A stretch of 64,000 nucleotides of DNA. Origin: Phytoactinopolyspora halotolerans (GTDB taxonomy: Bacteria; Actinomycetota; Actinomycetes; Jiangellales; Jiangellaceae). The notes beneath the pieces were generated by a model, which was not told the DNA's origin, did not search any database, and saw only the letters and a program-made list of their open reading frames with translations. Below, piece by piece: positions 16,858 to 25,149 of this stretch; position 1 is the stretch's first letter; every line of letters begins with the position of its first letter. The DNA lies in the NCBI RefSeq assembly GCF_010550675.1, contig NZ_JAAGOA010000018.1, positions 1 to 64,000 of the forward strand, given 5' to 3'. A program made the position numbers and the translations under genes.

Positions 16858-16898
16858 AGGTCTGGTAACCGGTATCTCACGGAACGGTTGCCAGACCT
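16858..16898 (+). terminator. Intercistronic stem-loop after the first binding-protein gene
   Basis: AGGTCTGGTAACCG pairs with CGGTTGCCAGACCT (14 pairs including one G-U) around a 13-nt loop. There is no U-tract. Its place between binding protein and permeases fits partial termination or 3'-end protection that raises binding-protein mRNA. Confidence 0.7.
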
Positions 16899-16931
16899 AC
16901 CAGGCATTTCATCGTGTGGACATCCGCACCG

Positions 16932-16960
16932 TTGACAGCGTTTGGAAACCTTGTTAGAAA
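16932..16960 (+). promoter_or_regulatory. Promoter for permease operon
   Basis: TTGACA (16932-16937) and TAGAAA (16955-16960) with exactly 17 nt between, close to the sigma-70-type consensus. The spacer holds TTTGGAAACC, akin to the GAAACC sites upstream of the first binding protein. Transcription from here would leave a leader of about 125 nt before the first permease. Confidence 0.65.
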
Positions 16961-17018
16961 TCGCTATCTCACCAGAGTCGTTCGATTGCGAGCGGCCCGC
17001 AGTGCGAGGAGGTCATCG

Positions 17019-17093
17019 ATGATCAACGCGAGGGGCCGCGCGGCCTCGACGTCGGCATGGAGATGCCGGGGGACCTCCGGTGATCGCTCATGA
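17019..17093 (+). CDS. Possible 24-aa leader peptide translationally coupled to the permease
   Basis: The ORF starts ATGATCAACGCG, with GAGGAGG 6 nt upstream, and encodes MINARGRAASTSAWRCRGTS plus four residues. It ends in a TGA overlapping the permease ATG (ATGA). The strong ribosome site here and the weak one before the permease suggest coupled translation. No homologue is recognised, so this rests on layout alone. Confidence 0.4.
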   Translation: MINARGRAASTSAWRCRGTSGDRS

Positions 17094-18049
17094 ATGGCAC
17101 GGTCAAAGAGTCCGCGACCGAGCAGCAGCCGGACGCCGCCGGTAACAGCGGCCGCAGATCGCAGCGGAACACGCTGGCCAAACGTGAGGGCCGAGCGGCG
17201 TATCTGTTCCTCGCGCCGTGGTTCATCGGCATGCTGGTCATCACCATCGGCCCGATCCTCGGGTCGCTGTACCTCTCGTTCACCGACTACAGCCTCCTGC
17301 AGCCGCCGGAGTGGGTCGGGTTGGACAACTTCCGGCGCATGTTGGAAGACTCCCGGCTGCATTCGGCGATCGTCGTCACCGTCACGTACGTGTTCGTCTC
17401 GGTGCCGCTGCAGCTGGCCCTTGCGCTGGCACTGGCGTTCTTCCTCGATCGCGGTGTACGCGGGCTCGCGATCTACCGCTCGGTCTACTACCTGCCGTCG
17501 CTCCTCGGCAGCAGTGTGGCGATCGCCATCCTGTGGCGGCAGATCTTCGGCACCGAAGGCCTGATCAACCAGATCCTCGACGTGTTCGGCATCCAGGGCG
17601 AAGGGTGGGTCTCCCATCCCGACTACGCGCTCTCGACGCTGATCGTGCTCAACGTCTGGACGTTCGGGTCGCCGATGGTGATCTTCCTGGCGGGCCTGAG
17701 GCAGATCCCGACGATGTACTACGAAGCCGCAGAGGTCGACGGCGCCGGCGGGTGGACGAGGTTCTGGCGGATCACCATCCCGCTGCTGACCCCGATCATC
17801 TTCTTCAATCTCGTCCTGCAGCTGATCGGCGCGTTCCAGACCTTCACGCAGGCGTTCATCGTCAGTGGCGGAACCGGCGGCCCGGCTGACTCGACCCTGT
17901 TCTACACGCTCTACGTCTACCAGCGTGGATTCGGATCGTTCGACATGGGCTACGCGTCCGCTCTGGCGTGGTTCCTGCTGGTGGTCATCGCGGGATTCAC
18001 GGCGATCAACTTCCTGGCTGCGAAGCGGTGGGTGCACTATGGCGACTAG
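17090..18049 (+). CDS. ABC sugar permease, MalF type
   Basis: 319 aa, six predicted membrane segments beginning AAYLFLAPWFIGMLVITIGP (residue 36 on). The cytoplasmic EAA loop reads YYEAAEVDGAGGWTRFWRIT, which docks the ATPase. It forms an inner-membrane importer with the next gene. No ATPase is encoded in the cluster, so a shared MsiK-like ATPase elsewhere is likely, as is common for actinobacterial sugar transporters. Confidence 0.93.
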   Translation: MNGTVKESATEQQPDAAGNSGRRSQRNTLAKREGRAAYLFLAPWFIGMLVITIGPILGSLYLSFTDYSLLQPPEWVGLDNFRRMLEDSRLHSAIVVTVTYVFVSVPLQLALALALAFFLDRGVRGLAIYRSVYYLPSLLGSSVAIAILWRQIFGTEGLINQILDVFGIQGEGWVSHPDYALSTLIVLNVWTFGSPMVIFLAGLRQIPTMYYEAAEVDGAGGWTRFWRITIPLLTPIIFFNLVLQLIGAFQTFTQAFIVSGGTGGPADSTLFYTLYVYQRGFGSFDMGYASALAWFLLVVIAGFTAINFLAAKRWVHYGD

Positions 18050-18944
18050 TCTTGACCAGCTCTCCGACGACCCGACGAGGACGGTGCGCGACGAGCCCGG
18101 CGGCAGCCCGCGCACGCCCAGCCGGCGCCGGCGCCTCTACAAACACGTGATCCTGATCGTCTTCGGCTTCGCGATGCTGTATCCGCTGCTGTGGATGCTC
18201 TCCAGCTCGATCAAGCCGTCCGACGTGATCTTCCGTGAGCCGTCGCTGATCCCGAGCGCCTTCGACTTCAGCAACTACACGGAAGGCTGGAACGCACTGG
18301 CACGTCCGTTCCACCACTATCTGTTCAACTCGCTGATCATCGTGGTCGCCTCGGTCATCGGGAACCTGCTGACCTGTTCGATGGCCGCATACGCCTTCGC
18401 CCGGCTGCAGTTCCGTGGCAAGAAGTGGTTCTTCGCGGCGATGCTTGCGACCATCATGCTGCCGATCCACGTGGTGATCGTGCCGCAGTACATCCTGTTC
18501 AACGAGTTGGACTGGATCAACACGTACTACCCGTTGATCGTCCCGAAGTTCCTGGCCACGGATGCCTTCTTCATCTTCCTCATGGTCCAGTTCATCCGGG
18601 GGCTGCCGCGCGAGCTCGACGACGCGGCCAGGATCGACGGGTGCGGGCATTTCCGCATCTATGCGCGGGTGATCATGCCGCTGTGCGTGCCCGCTCTGGC
18701 GACGACCGCGATCTTCACCTTCATCTGGGTGTGGAACGACTTCTACAGCCAGCTGATCTTCCTGACCGATCCGGACCTGTACACGGTCCCGGTCGCGCTG
18801 CGGACGTTCGTCGACTCGCAGGGTGAGTCCGCTTGGGGGCCGCTGTTCGCGATGTCGATCGTGGCGCTCGGACCGATCTTCGGGTTCTTCCTGGCCGGGC
18901 AGCGGTATCTGGTCCGCGGCATCGCGACGACGGGAATCAAATGA
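18039..18944 (+). CDS. ABC sugar permease, MalG type
   Basis: 301 aa, six membrane segments; the EAA loop is LDDAARIDGCGHFRIYARVI. The start ATG at 18039 overlaps the end of the MalF-type gene by 11 nt, indicating coupled expression. Partner of the preceding permease; probable substrate is a plant-derived oligosaccharide judged from flanking glycosidases. Confidence 0.93.
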   Translation: MATSLDQLSDDPTRTVRDEPGGSPRTPSRRRRLYKHVILIVFGFAMLYPLLWMLSSSIKPSDVIFREPSLIPSAFDFSNYTEGWNALARPFHHYLFNSLIIVVASVIGNLLTCSMAAYAFARLQFRGKKWFFAAMLATIMLPIHVVIVPQYILFNELDWINTYYPLIVPKFLATDAFFIFLMVQFIRGLPRELDDAARIDGCGHFRIYARVIMPLCVPALATTAIFTFIWVWNDFYSQLIFLTDPDLYTVPVALRTFVDSQGESAWGPLFAMSIVALGPIFGFFLAGQRYLVRGIATTGIK

Positions 18945-18999
18945 TCCGGACACATCGGACACCGACCGGCGCCGGCCCAACACTGCGGAGGTGTGCGCG

Positions 19000-20298
19000 A
19001 TGCGCCAGATGACCCGACGGCAGACCCTGAAGGCCGCGGCCGTGGCGGCTCCGACACTCGGTTTGTGGGCGTGCGGGAACGATGACTCGACCGGCGGCGA
19101 CGGCGGCCCGGTGGAGCTGCGTTACGCCTTCTGGGGCGGGGACAGCCGAGCCCAGATGACACAGGAGATGATCGACGAGTTCGAGGCGGAGAACGCCGAC
19201 ATCGACGTCAGACCCGACTATTCCGATTTCGGTGCCTACTGGGACAAGTTGGCCACCAGTGTCGCCTCCGGTGACGCGCCGGACATCATCACCATGGGCG
19301 GCGCCTATCCGAGCGAGTACGCCGGCCGCGGGAGCCTGCTGGACCTCGGCCAGGTGAGCGACATCATCGACACCGACCGGATCGACGCGGCCGTCCTGGA
19401 CAACGGGATGATCGACGGCTCGCTCTATGCGCTGCCGACCGGTGTGAACACCTATGCGGTGGTGGCGAACCGGGCGCTGTTCGACGAGGCAGGGGTCGAC
19501 TTCCCGGATGACCGAACCTGGACCTGGGATGATTTCCTGCAGATCTGCGTCGCGCTGAGCGAGTCGCTCGGTGACGACCGGTTCGGCACCCAGGACGCGA
19601 CCAACCACAACACCCTGATGCTGTGGGCGCGGCAACGCGGTGAATCGTTGTACACCGCTGACGGCGGGCTGGGGATATCCGCCGAGTCGGTCGCCGAGTG
19701 GTGGGAGCTGGCGCTGCAGCTGCGGGATCGGGGCGGCGCTCCGTCGGCGACCCTGACGGCCGAGCTGGAGAGCCAGAACGCGCCCGAGCAGACCCTGATC
19801 GGGACCAACTCGGCGGGGCTGTCGCTGATCTGGTCCAACGTCCTCGATGTTCTCCGGCAAGCGTCCGGTGAGGAACTCGTCCTGCTCAAACCTCCGGGCG
19901 AGAGCGAGGGCCAGCCGGGCACGTGGCTGGGGCCGTCGATGTTCTACACCATCTCCGCGGACAGCGACCATCCAGAGGAAGCGGCGGAGCTGGTCGACTT
20001 CATGCTGAACGATCCGGATGCGGCTGAGGCGTTCCTGACCGACCGTGGTCTCCCGGTGAACCCGGAGGTCCGTGAGGAGATCCTGGACGAGCTGACCCCC
20101 GGGCAACGGGTCGAGGCCGAGTTCCTGACCCGGATGGAGAGCGAAGTCGGTGAGGCTCCGCCCCCGCCGCCGGTGGGGTCGAGTGAGACCGCGCTGATCG
20201 TGTCCAGACTTAACAGCGAGGTGCTCTTCGACCGGCTGACCCCGCAGGAAGCGGCCGAGCAGTTCGTCGCCGAGACCGAGGCGGCATTGGGCGTATGA
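19000..20298 (+). CDS. ABC sugar-transporter substrate-binding lipoprotein (copy 2)
   Basis: 432 aa. The N-terminus MTRRQTLKAAAVAAPTLGLW contains a twin-arginine-like RRQTLK and a lipobox ending at Cys, so it may be a Tat-exported lipoprotein. The mature part LRYAFWGGDSRAQMTQEMID and the PTGVNTYAVVANRALFDEAG segment mirror copy 1. ATG 19000 follows CGGAGG. Its stop overlaps the glycosidase start (ATGA), tying the two. Confidence 0.93.
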   Translation: MRQMTRRQTLKAAAVAAPTLGLWACGNDDSTGGDGGPVELRYAFWGGDSRAQMTQEMIDEFEAENADIDVRPDYSDFGAYWDKLATSVASGDAPDIITMGGAYPSEYAGRGSLLDLGQVSDIIDTDRIDAAVLDNGMIDGSLYALPTGVNTYAVVANRALFDEAGVDFPDDRTWTWDDFLQICVALSESLGDDRFGTQDATNHNTLMLWARQRGESLYTADGGLGISAESVAEWWELALQLRDRGGAPSATLTAELESQNAPEQTLIGTNSAGLSLIWSNVLDVLRQASGEELVLLKPPGESEGQPGTWLGPSMFYTISADSDHPEEAAELVDFMLNDPDAAEAFLTDRGLPVNPEVREEILDELTPGQRVEAEFLTRMESEVGEAPPPPPVGSSETALIVSRLNSEVLFDRLTPQEAAEQFVAETEAALGV

Positions 20299-22517
20299 CA
20301 GCCGAACCGGCCCGGGACAGCGGAAATCTCGGCGAGGGGATCGACCGGCAGGCGCTGGTCGAGCGGCACACTGTGGTGTTGCGAGAAGCGGACGTCCGCT
20401 CGCCTCTGTCCGTCGGCAACGGTGAGTTCTGCTTCACCGCGGACATCACCGGCCTGCAGACCTTTCCCGACCACTATCCCGTGGAGTCCCGGGACGGCAC
20501 CGGACCCGGGACACTGCTGGGCACGCAGGCGCAATGGGGATGGCACTCGACGCCTGGTGGGGCGAGCTACCGGGTGGACGACATGTGTGTCGGATACCAG
20601 ACACCCGGCCGTGCCGAGCCGGTGCCGTATGTCGATATGTCGGGCACGATCGGCGGGACCGGGGATCGCAGTGACTCCGCCGCCGAACTGTGGCTGCGCG
20701 CCAACCCGCACCGGCTGGATCTGGGCCGGATCGGGTTTCGGCTACTCGATTCGGATGGGCGCGTGCGGCGTCTGACGTTGGCAGACGTCGAAGACGCGGT
20801 TCAGCGGCTCGATCTGTGGCGGGGCATCCTGCACAGCTCGTTCACCATCGCCGGGTACGCCGTGAACGTGGAGACGGTCTGCCACCCGGAGCGGGATGTG
20901 CTGGCGGTGCGGATCCGTTCGGATGCCTTGCGTGAATCTCGGGCGGCGGTGGGGATAGCGTTTTCCTACGGCGCGGAGCGCTGGCATGACGCCGCCGACT
21001 GGTCTCGCCCGGACGCGCACCGCACCACGGTCCGTCGTCGCGACGGCGGCTGGCAGGTGGACCGCGAGCTGGACGCCACCGGTTATCAGGTCGAGATCGC
21101 CGCATCGCCGGGTGTGGCGCTGGACCAGGTGGGGCCGCATGAGCTGCGCGTGACCTCGTCGTCGGCAGCCATGGAGCTGGTCGTGGGCTTCACCGACGGC
21201 GGCGGGCCGGACCGCGCGGCTTCGGCGTCCGCACCGCTCGTGCTGCCGTCGTCGTTCGACGACGTCCGCTCCGCCGCGGCCGAACACTGGCGACGGTTCT
21301 GGACTGAGGGTGCGGCCGTAGACCTGGACGGCAGCACCGACGACCGGGCGCCGGAGCTGGAGCGGCGCGTCGTGCTGTCGCAGTACCTGACGGCGATCAA
21401 CGGGGCGGGGTCGGTGCCGCCGCAGGAGACCGGATTGGTCTGCAACTCGTGGTTCGGCAAGTTCCACCTGGAGATGGTGTGGTGGCACGTCGCCCACTTC
21501 GGCCTGTGGAACCGGCCCGGATCGCTGGAGCGAGTGCTGCGCTGGTACCGGCGAGCGTCCGAGTCCGGACGGGAGACGGCCAAGCGCCAGGGTTACGCGG
21601 GTGTCCGCTGGCCGAAGATGGTGGGCCCGGACGGCAGGGAGAGCCCCAGCCCGATCGGCCCGTTCCTGATCTGGCAGCAGCCGCATCCGATCTATCTCGC
21701 AGAGCTCCTCTACCGAAACCAATCCATGATCATGAACAGTAACCGTGCACATAGCACGGAAAGTGTTCATGATCATGGAAGTGGGCGTGTGCTGGAGGAG
21801 TACGCCGGCATCGTCTTCGAGACGGCGGAGTTCATGGCGAGCTTCGCGAGACCGACCTCCCGCGGCTACGAGCTGGGCCCGCCGGTGATCCCCGCGCAGG
21901 AGTCGTACGGATCGATGCGGGCGCGGGCCAGCAACCCGACCTTCGAGTTGGCCTACTGGCAGTGGGCACTCGGCGTCGCCCAGCAGTGGCGTCGTCGCCT
22001 GGGGCTGGCGCCGGACCCGCATTGGGACGCCGTCGCGCACGGCCTGGTGCGGCCACACGTCCGGGACGGCGTGTATGCGGCGATCGACGTCGAACCATAC
22101 ACGATCCGCACCGATCACCCGTCGATGCTGTGCGGGTTGGGCTTTCTGCCCCGCACGCCGTTGATCGAGCCGGAGACGATGCGGGCCACGCTGCGTGACG
22201 TGCTCGACGACTGGGACTGGGACAGCACCTGGGGATGGGACTATCCCGTGCTGGCGATGTGTGCTGCCCGGCTGGAGGAGCCGGAGCTGGCGGTGTCAGC
22301 GCTGACGATGGAGGTGGGCAAGAACACATATCTGGCGAGCGGGCACAACCGGCAGACGGACTCGCTGCCGCTGTACTTGCCAGGAAACGGAGGTGTTCTG
22401 GCTGCCGTGGCCCTCATGGCGGCCGGATGGGATGGCATGCCGGACCGGCATGCTCCCGGATTTCCACACGATGGGCGGTGGACCGTCCGGCACGAAGGGC
22501 TGATCCGTAGCCCATAA
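20295..22517 (+). CDS. Six-hairpin glycosidase-like enzyme with in-frame palindromic insert
   Basis: 740 aa, no signal peptide. An N-terminal beta-sandwich-like half begins VRSPLSVGNGEFCFTADITG; the C-terminal (alpha/alpha)6-type half includes CNSWFGKFHLEMVWWHVAHF and YLASGHNRQTDSLPLYLPGN, resembling GH65/GH95-type and uncharacterised six-hairpin glycosidases. Residues 477-495 (from SMIMNSNRAHSTESVHDHG) are encoded by a 55-bp palindromic element lying between LLYRNQ and RVLEEYAG, where relatives would be expected to have a short loop between helices. The frame is kept and both halves look intact, so the enzyme may still fold. Probable intracellular processing of imported sugar. Confidence 0.88.
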   Translation: MTAEPARDSGNLGEGIDRQALVERHTVVLREADVRSPLSVGNGEFCFTADITGLQTFPDHYPVESRDGTGPGTLLGTQAQWGWHSTPGGASYRVDDMCVGYQTPGRAEPVPYVDMSGTIGGTGDRSDSAAELWLRANPHRLDLGRIGFRLLDSDGRVRRLTLADVEDAVQRLDLWRGILHSSFTIAGYAVNVETVCHPERDVLAVRIRSDALRESRAAVGIAFSYGAERWHDAADWSRPDAHRTTVRRRDGGWQVDRELDATGYQVEIAASPGVALDQVGPHELRVTSSSAAMELVVGFTDGGGPDRAASASAPLVLPSSFDDVRSAAAEHWRRFWTEGAAVDLDGSTDDRAPELERRVVLSQYLTAINGAGSVPPQETGLVCNSWFGKFHLEMVWWHVAHFGLWNRPGSLERVLRWYRRASESGRETAKRQGYAGVRWPKMVGPDGRESPSPIGPFLIWQQPHPIYLAELLYRNQSMIMNSNRAHSTESVHDHGSGRVLEEYAGIVFETAEFMASFARPTSRGYELGPPVIPAQESYGSMRARASNPTFELAYWQWALGVAQQWRRRLGLAPDPHWDAVAHGLVRPHVRDGVYAAIDVEPYTIRTDHPSMLCGLGFLPRTPLIEPETMRATLRDVLDDWDWDSTWGWDYPVLAMCAARLEEPELAVSALTMEVGKNTYLASGHNRQTDSLPLYLPGNGGVLAAVALMAAGWDGMPDRHAPGFPHDGRWTVRHEGLIRSP
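21724..21778 (+). repeat. Palindromic element, family A, copy 2 (inside a gene, in frame)
   Basis: 55 bp, same length as copies at 13824 and 45433. Arms CCATGATCATGAACAGTAAC and, read on the other strand, CCATGATCATGAACACTTTC. It has diverged by several bases and is open in the host frame (MIMNSNRAHSTESVHDHG). The peptide aligns with those of the other copies. Confidence 0.93.
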
Positions 22518-22521
22518 CACT

Positions 22522-22552
22522 GTCGCCGTGTGCCTGTTGTGCAGGCGGCGAC
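22522..22552 (+). terminator. Intercistronic hairpin before the third binding-protein gene
   Basis: GTCGCCG pairs with CGGCGAC, with an inner GCCTG/CAGGC stem and short loop. No U-run follows. A likely RNA-stability or partial-termination element between the glycosidase and the next gene. Confidence 0.55.
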
Positions 22553-22572
22553 GCCGGTGAAGGAGTGGTGAG

Positions 22573-23910
22573 ATGAGACGCAGGACATGGACGGCGGCCA
22601 AGGTGAGTGCCGCGGGACTCGCGGCGGTGATGCTGGCCGCAGCATGTGGCGGTGACGACGACTCGAATGGTGACAGCTCGAGCGACGACGGGGCCGCCGC
22701 GGGCTCTGACGAGCAGGTCGAGCTCCGCTTCACCTGGTGGGGGAACGAAGGCCGGGCCGAACTGACCCAGAACGCGATCGATGCGTTCGAGGAGCAGTAT
22801 CCGCACATCACGATCGCCGGCGATTACGTCGAGTGGGGCGACTACTGGGATCGGCTGGCCACCCAGACCGCAGCCGGCGACGCGGCGGACATCATGGCTC
22901 AGGAGGAACGGTTCCTGCGGGAATACGCGAGCCGCGGGGCGCTGCTGGACCTCTCCGAATACATCGGAGACACCATCGACACTTCTGAGCTGGACCAGCT
23001 GGTGCTGGGCAGCGGCGAGGTCGACGGTGGGATGTACGGCATCCCGACCGGCGTCAACTCGTTCGCGGTGATGGCCGACCCGCAGGCGTTCCAGGACGCC
23101 GGCGTCGAGATGCCGGACGACCAGACCTGGACGTGGGACGACTACGTGGCCACCGCCACGGCGGTCTCGGAAGGCACGGACGGCGAGGTCTACGGCGCAC
23201 AGGATTACGGTGGCAACGAGGCCGGGCTCAACATCTTCTCCCGGCAGCGCGGGGAATCCCTGTATACCCCGGACGGCGAGCTGGGTTTCTCGGCGGAGAC
23301 CGCCGCCCAGTGGTGGGGCTACTCGCTGCAGATGCAGGAGTCCGGGGGACAACCCAATGCCTCGCTGTCCGCCGAGGTCCAAGAGCTGGGCAGCCCGGAG
23401 CAGACCCTTCTGGGCACGAACAAGGCGGCGATGTACTGGGCCTGGACCAACGCGCTCGAGGCGCTGTCCACGGCGTCCGGGCGCGACATCGAACTGCTTC
23501 GTCCGCCGGGGGAAACGGAGAACGAGCGCGGCGGTATGTACCTCAAGCCGGCGATGCACTACGCCGTGTCGTCGCAGACCGAGCACCCGGAGGAGGCGGC
23601 GATGTTCCTCGACTTCCTGCTGAACGATCCGGCTGCCGTGGACGCGATCGGTTCCGACCGCGGCCTTCCGGTCAACGTGGAACAGCGGGAACGGATCGCG
23701 GCCGACCTCAACGAGTTTCAGCAGGCCGAGGCCGCGTACTTGGAGGACATCGCCGACGAGGTGGTCGACTCGCCGCCCGCGCCGCCGGTGGGCGCCGGCG
23801 AATCGGTCGACATCATCAAGCGGCTCAACGTCGAGGTGCTCTTCGAACGGAAGAACCCGCAGGAAGCGGCCGAACAGCTGATCAGCGAGATGGAAGCCGC
23901 CACCGGCTGA
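22573..23910 (+). CDS. ABC sugar-transporter substrate-binding lipoprotein (copy 3)
   Basis: 445 aa, lipobox LAAACGG (Cys about residue 25). The mature sequence LRFTWWGNEGRAELTQNAID and PTGVNSFAVMADPQAFQDAG match the two other binding proteins of this locus. GGAGTGGTGAG precedes the ATG. Three paralogous binders for one permease pair suggest that the transporter serves several related ligands. Confidence 0.93.
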   Translation: MRRRTWTAAKVSAAGLAAVMLAAACGGDDDSNGDSSSDDGAAAGSDEQVELRFTWWGNEGRAELTQNAIDAFEEQYPHITIAGDYVEWGDYWDRLATQTAAGDAADIMAQEERFLREYASRGALLDLSEYIGDTIDTSELDQLVLGSGEVDGGMYGIPTGVNSFAVMADPQAFQDAGVEMPDDQTWTWDDYVATATAVSEGTDGEVYGAQDYGGNEAGLNIFSRQRGESLYTPDGELGFSAETAAQWWGYSLQMQESGGQPNASLSAEVQELGSPEQTLLGTNKAAMYWAWTNALEALSTASGRDIELLRPPGETENERGGMYLKPAMHYAVSSQTEHPEEAAMFLDFLLNDPAAVDAIGSDRGLPVNVEQRERIAADLNEFQQAEAAYLEDIADEVVDSPPAPPVGAGESVDIIKRLNVEVLFERKNPQEAAEQLISEMEAATG

Positions 23911-23936
23911 GATCCGCGTCGACCCGGCATGTCCCT

Positions 23937-23977
23937 GGGGCAGCCGCGGGCCGCCGTGCGTGACCGGCGGCTGCCCC
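23937..23977 (+). terminator. Hairpin terminator after the sugar ABC operon
   Basis: GGGGCAGCCGC and GCGGCTGCCCC form an 11-bp perfect stem 27 nt after the last stop. The downstream tract is not T-rich, as usual in actinomycetes. Confidence 0.7.
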
Positions 23978-24102
23978 ATCATCACGTCGTGCAAATATGA
24001 TCGAAGGTATGTGCCACACGCGGGCACCGGCCGTGATGAAATCGACCGGCCTGGCGTCCGCTGTCCGTACTATGCACGGCGGAGACGGGGCGGCGGTCTG
24101 AC

Positions 24103-24516
24103 ATGCGCACGGTTCTTCTGATCTTGGGCATCTGGACGGGTGTCGCATTCGCGCTCGTCGGTGGATGGGTGCTCGTGATCAATCTGGCTCGGCGGCACCG
24201 GTGGCGGCGGGATACGGGCTACACGCGCGACGCGGCCGCCGCTGGGCACTCGGTGCGGCCTGAGCGAGACGAGGATGCATTGCCGTCCGCGCCCGGCCCC
24301 ACGTCCGCGGCCGGCCACGCGCCCGCGCCGTCGACTTCGTGGGAAGCCGAGCCCCACGTGCCGCCGACGCAGGCGGTGGTGCGCGCGTGGACCGAACCGG
24401 GCGTGGACCCGCAGCGACACACCGAGGCACAGTTGGTCGTGCGCCGGGCCATACCGGACCTGGCTCATGCACTCGATCGGCTGGCCGAGGAGTCGCGACA
24501 TCGCCGTAGCTCATAG
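24103..24516 (+). CDS. Hypothetical single-span membrane protein
   Basis: 137 aa. One N-terminal membrane segment (VLLILGIWTGVAFALVGGWV, residues 4-23) followed by a basic stretch RRHRWRR, so the C-terminal part is probably cytoplasmic. It continues as a Pro/Ala-rich linker and a short helical end (TEAQLVVRRAIPDLAHALDR). No family is recognised. Confidence 0.6.
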   Translation: MRTVLLILGIWTGVAFALVGGWVLVINLARRHRWRRDTGYTRDAAAAGHSVRPERDEDALPSAPGPTSAAGHAPAPSTSWEAEPHVPPTQAVVRAWTEPGVDPQRHTEAQLVVRRAIPDLAHALDRLAEESRHRRSS

Positions 24517-24742
24517 TGTCGGACGTCCCGTTGCGCCGCGGCCCGGAGCGCTCGGGAGCAGAATCCGCGCGATACTGCTGGCAAGGTGAACGGTACGGGC
24601 ACCGGATGGATCGGCGGCGGCGTCGTCGTCGGTGTGAAACCGGAATGACTGTGTCAGTGAGGGGCATCATGGGGATGTGGCGCGACGATGCGCGTCGCAG
24701 CCTTACGGACGTTCCGTCGCACGGGTGACATGGGAGGTAGCG

Positions 24743-25081
24743 GTGGAGACACGGCGGTTCGGCGATCACGTCATGTATCTGGATCTTGACCGCGGCGTCG
24801 GGCTCTTCGTCGAGTCCGCCAGCCACTGGGGAGATGCGCACGTGGACGCGTGGGACGACGCGCTGGAATGGATCGTGCACAACGGCTGGGACATCCTGGA
24901 GAACGAGACGAAGACGGACCTGCTGCGAGTCGGTTACACCGAGGACGAGCGCGCGGCGTACCCGCTCAGCGCACGGCCGTGGTCCGACATCGATGTGTCC
25001 ACGCTGGTGCCGCTCGCCAACGAGATCGGCGTGATCTTGATGGAAACCCACCTGCCGATCCCTGCCGATGGGGACCTCTAG
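24743..25081 (+). CDS. Hypothetical acidic protein
   Basis: 112 aa. GTG 24743 is chosen because GGGAGG lies 5 nt upstream; the open frame extends to 24677. The sequence has regular alternating hydrophobic and charged residues (RRFGDHVMYLDLDRGVGLF, ALEWIVHNGWDILENE) that suggest a small folded domain. I do not recognise the family. It lies 69 nt upstream of a Gfo/Idh/MocA gene on the same strand. Confidence 0.6.
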   Translation: METRRFGDHVMYLDLDRGVGLFVESASHWGDAHVDAWDDALEWIVHNGWDILENETKTDLLRVGYTEDERAAYPLSARPWSDIDVSTLVPLANEIGVILMETHLPIPADGDL

Positions 25082-25149
25082 GCACGGCATTCGTCAACGG
25101 CTGATACCACGGATGTGAACGACTGTCTTGACGGAGCGGAGTTGACGCG

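Noticed and set aside
24516-24728. 70-codon ORF starting MSDVPLRRGP
   Set aside because: No ribosome site, Arg-run composition and overlap with other frames; not supported as a gene.
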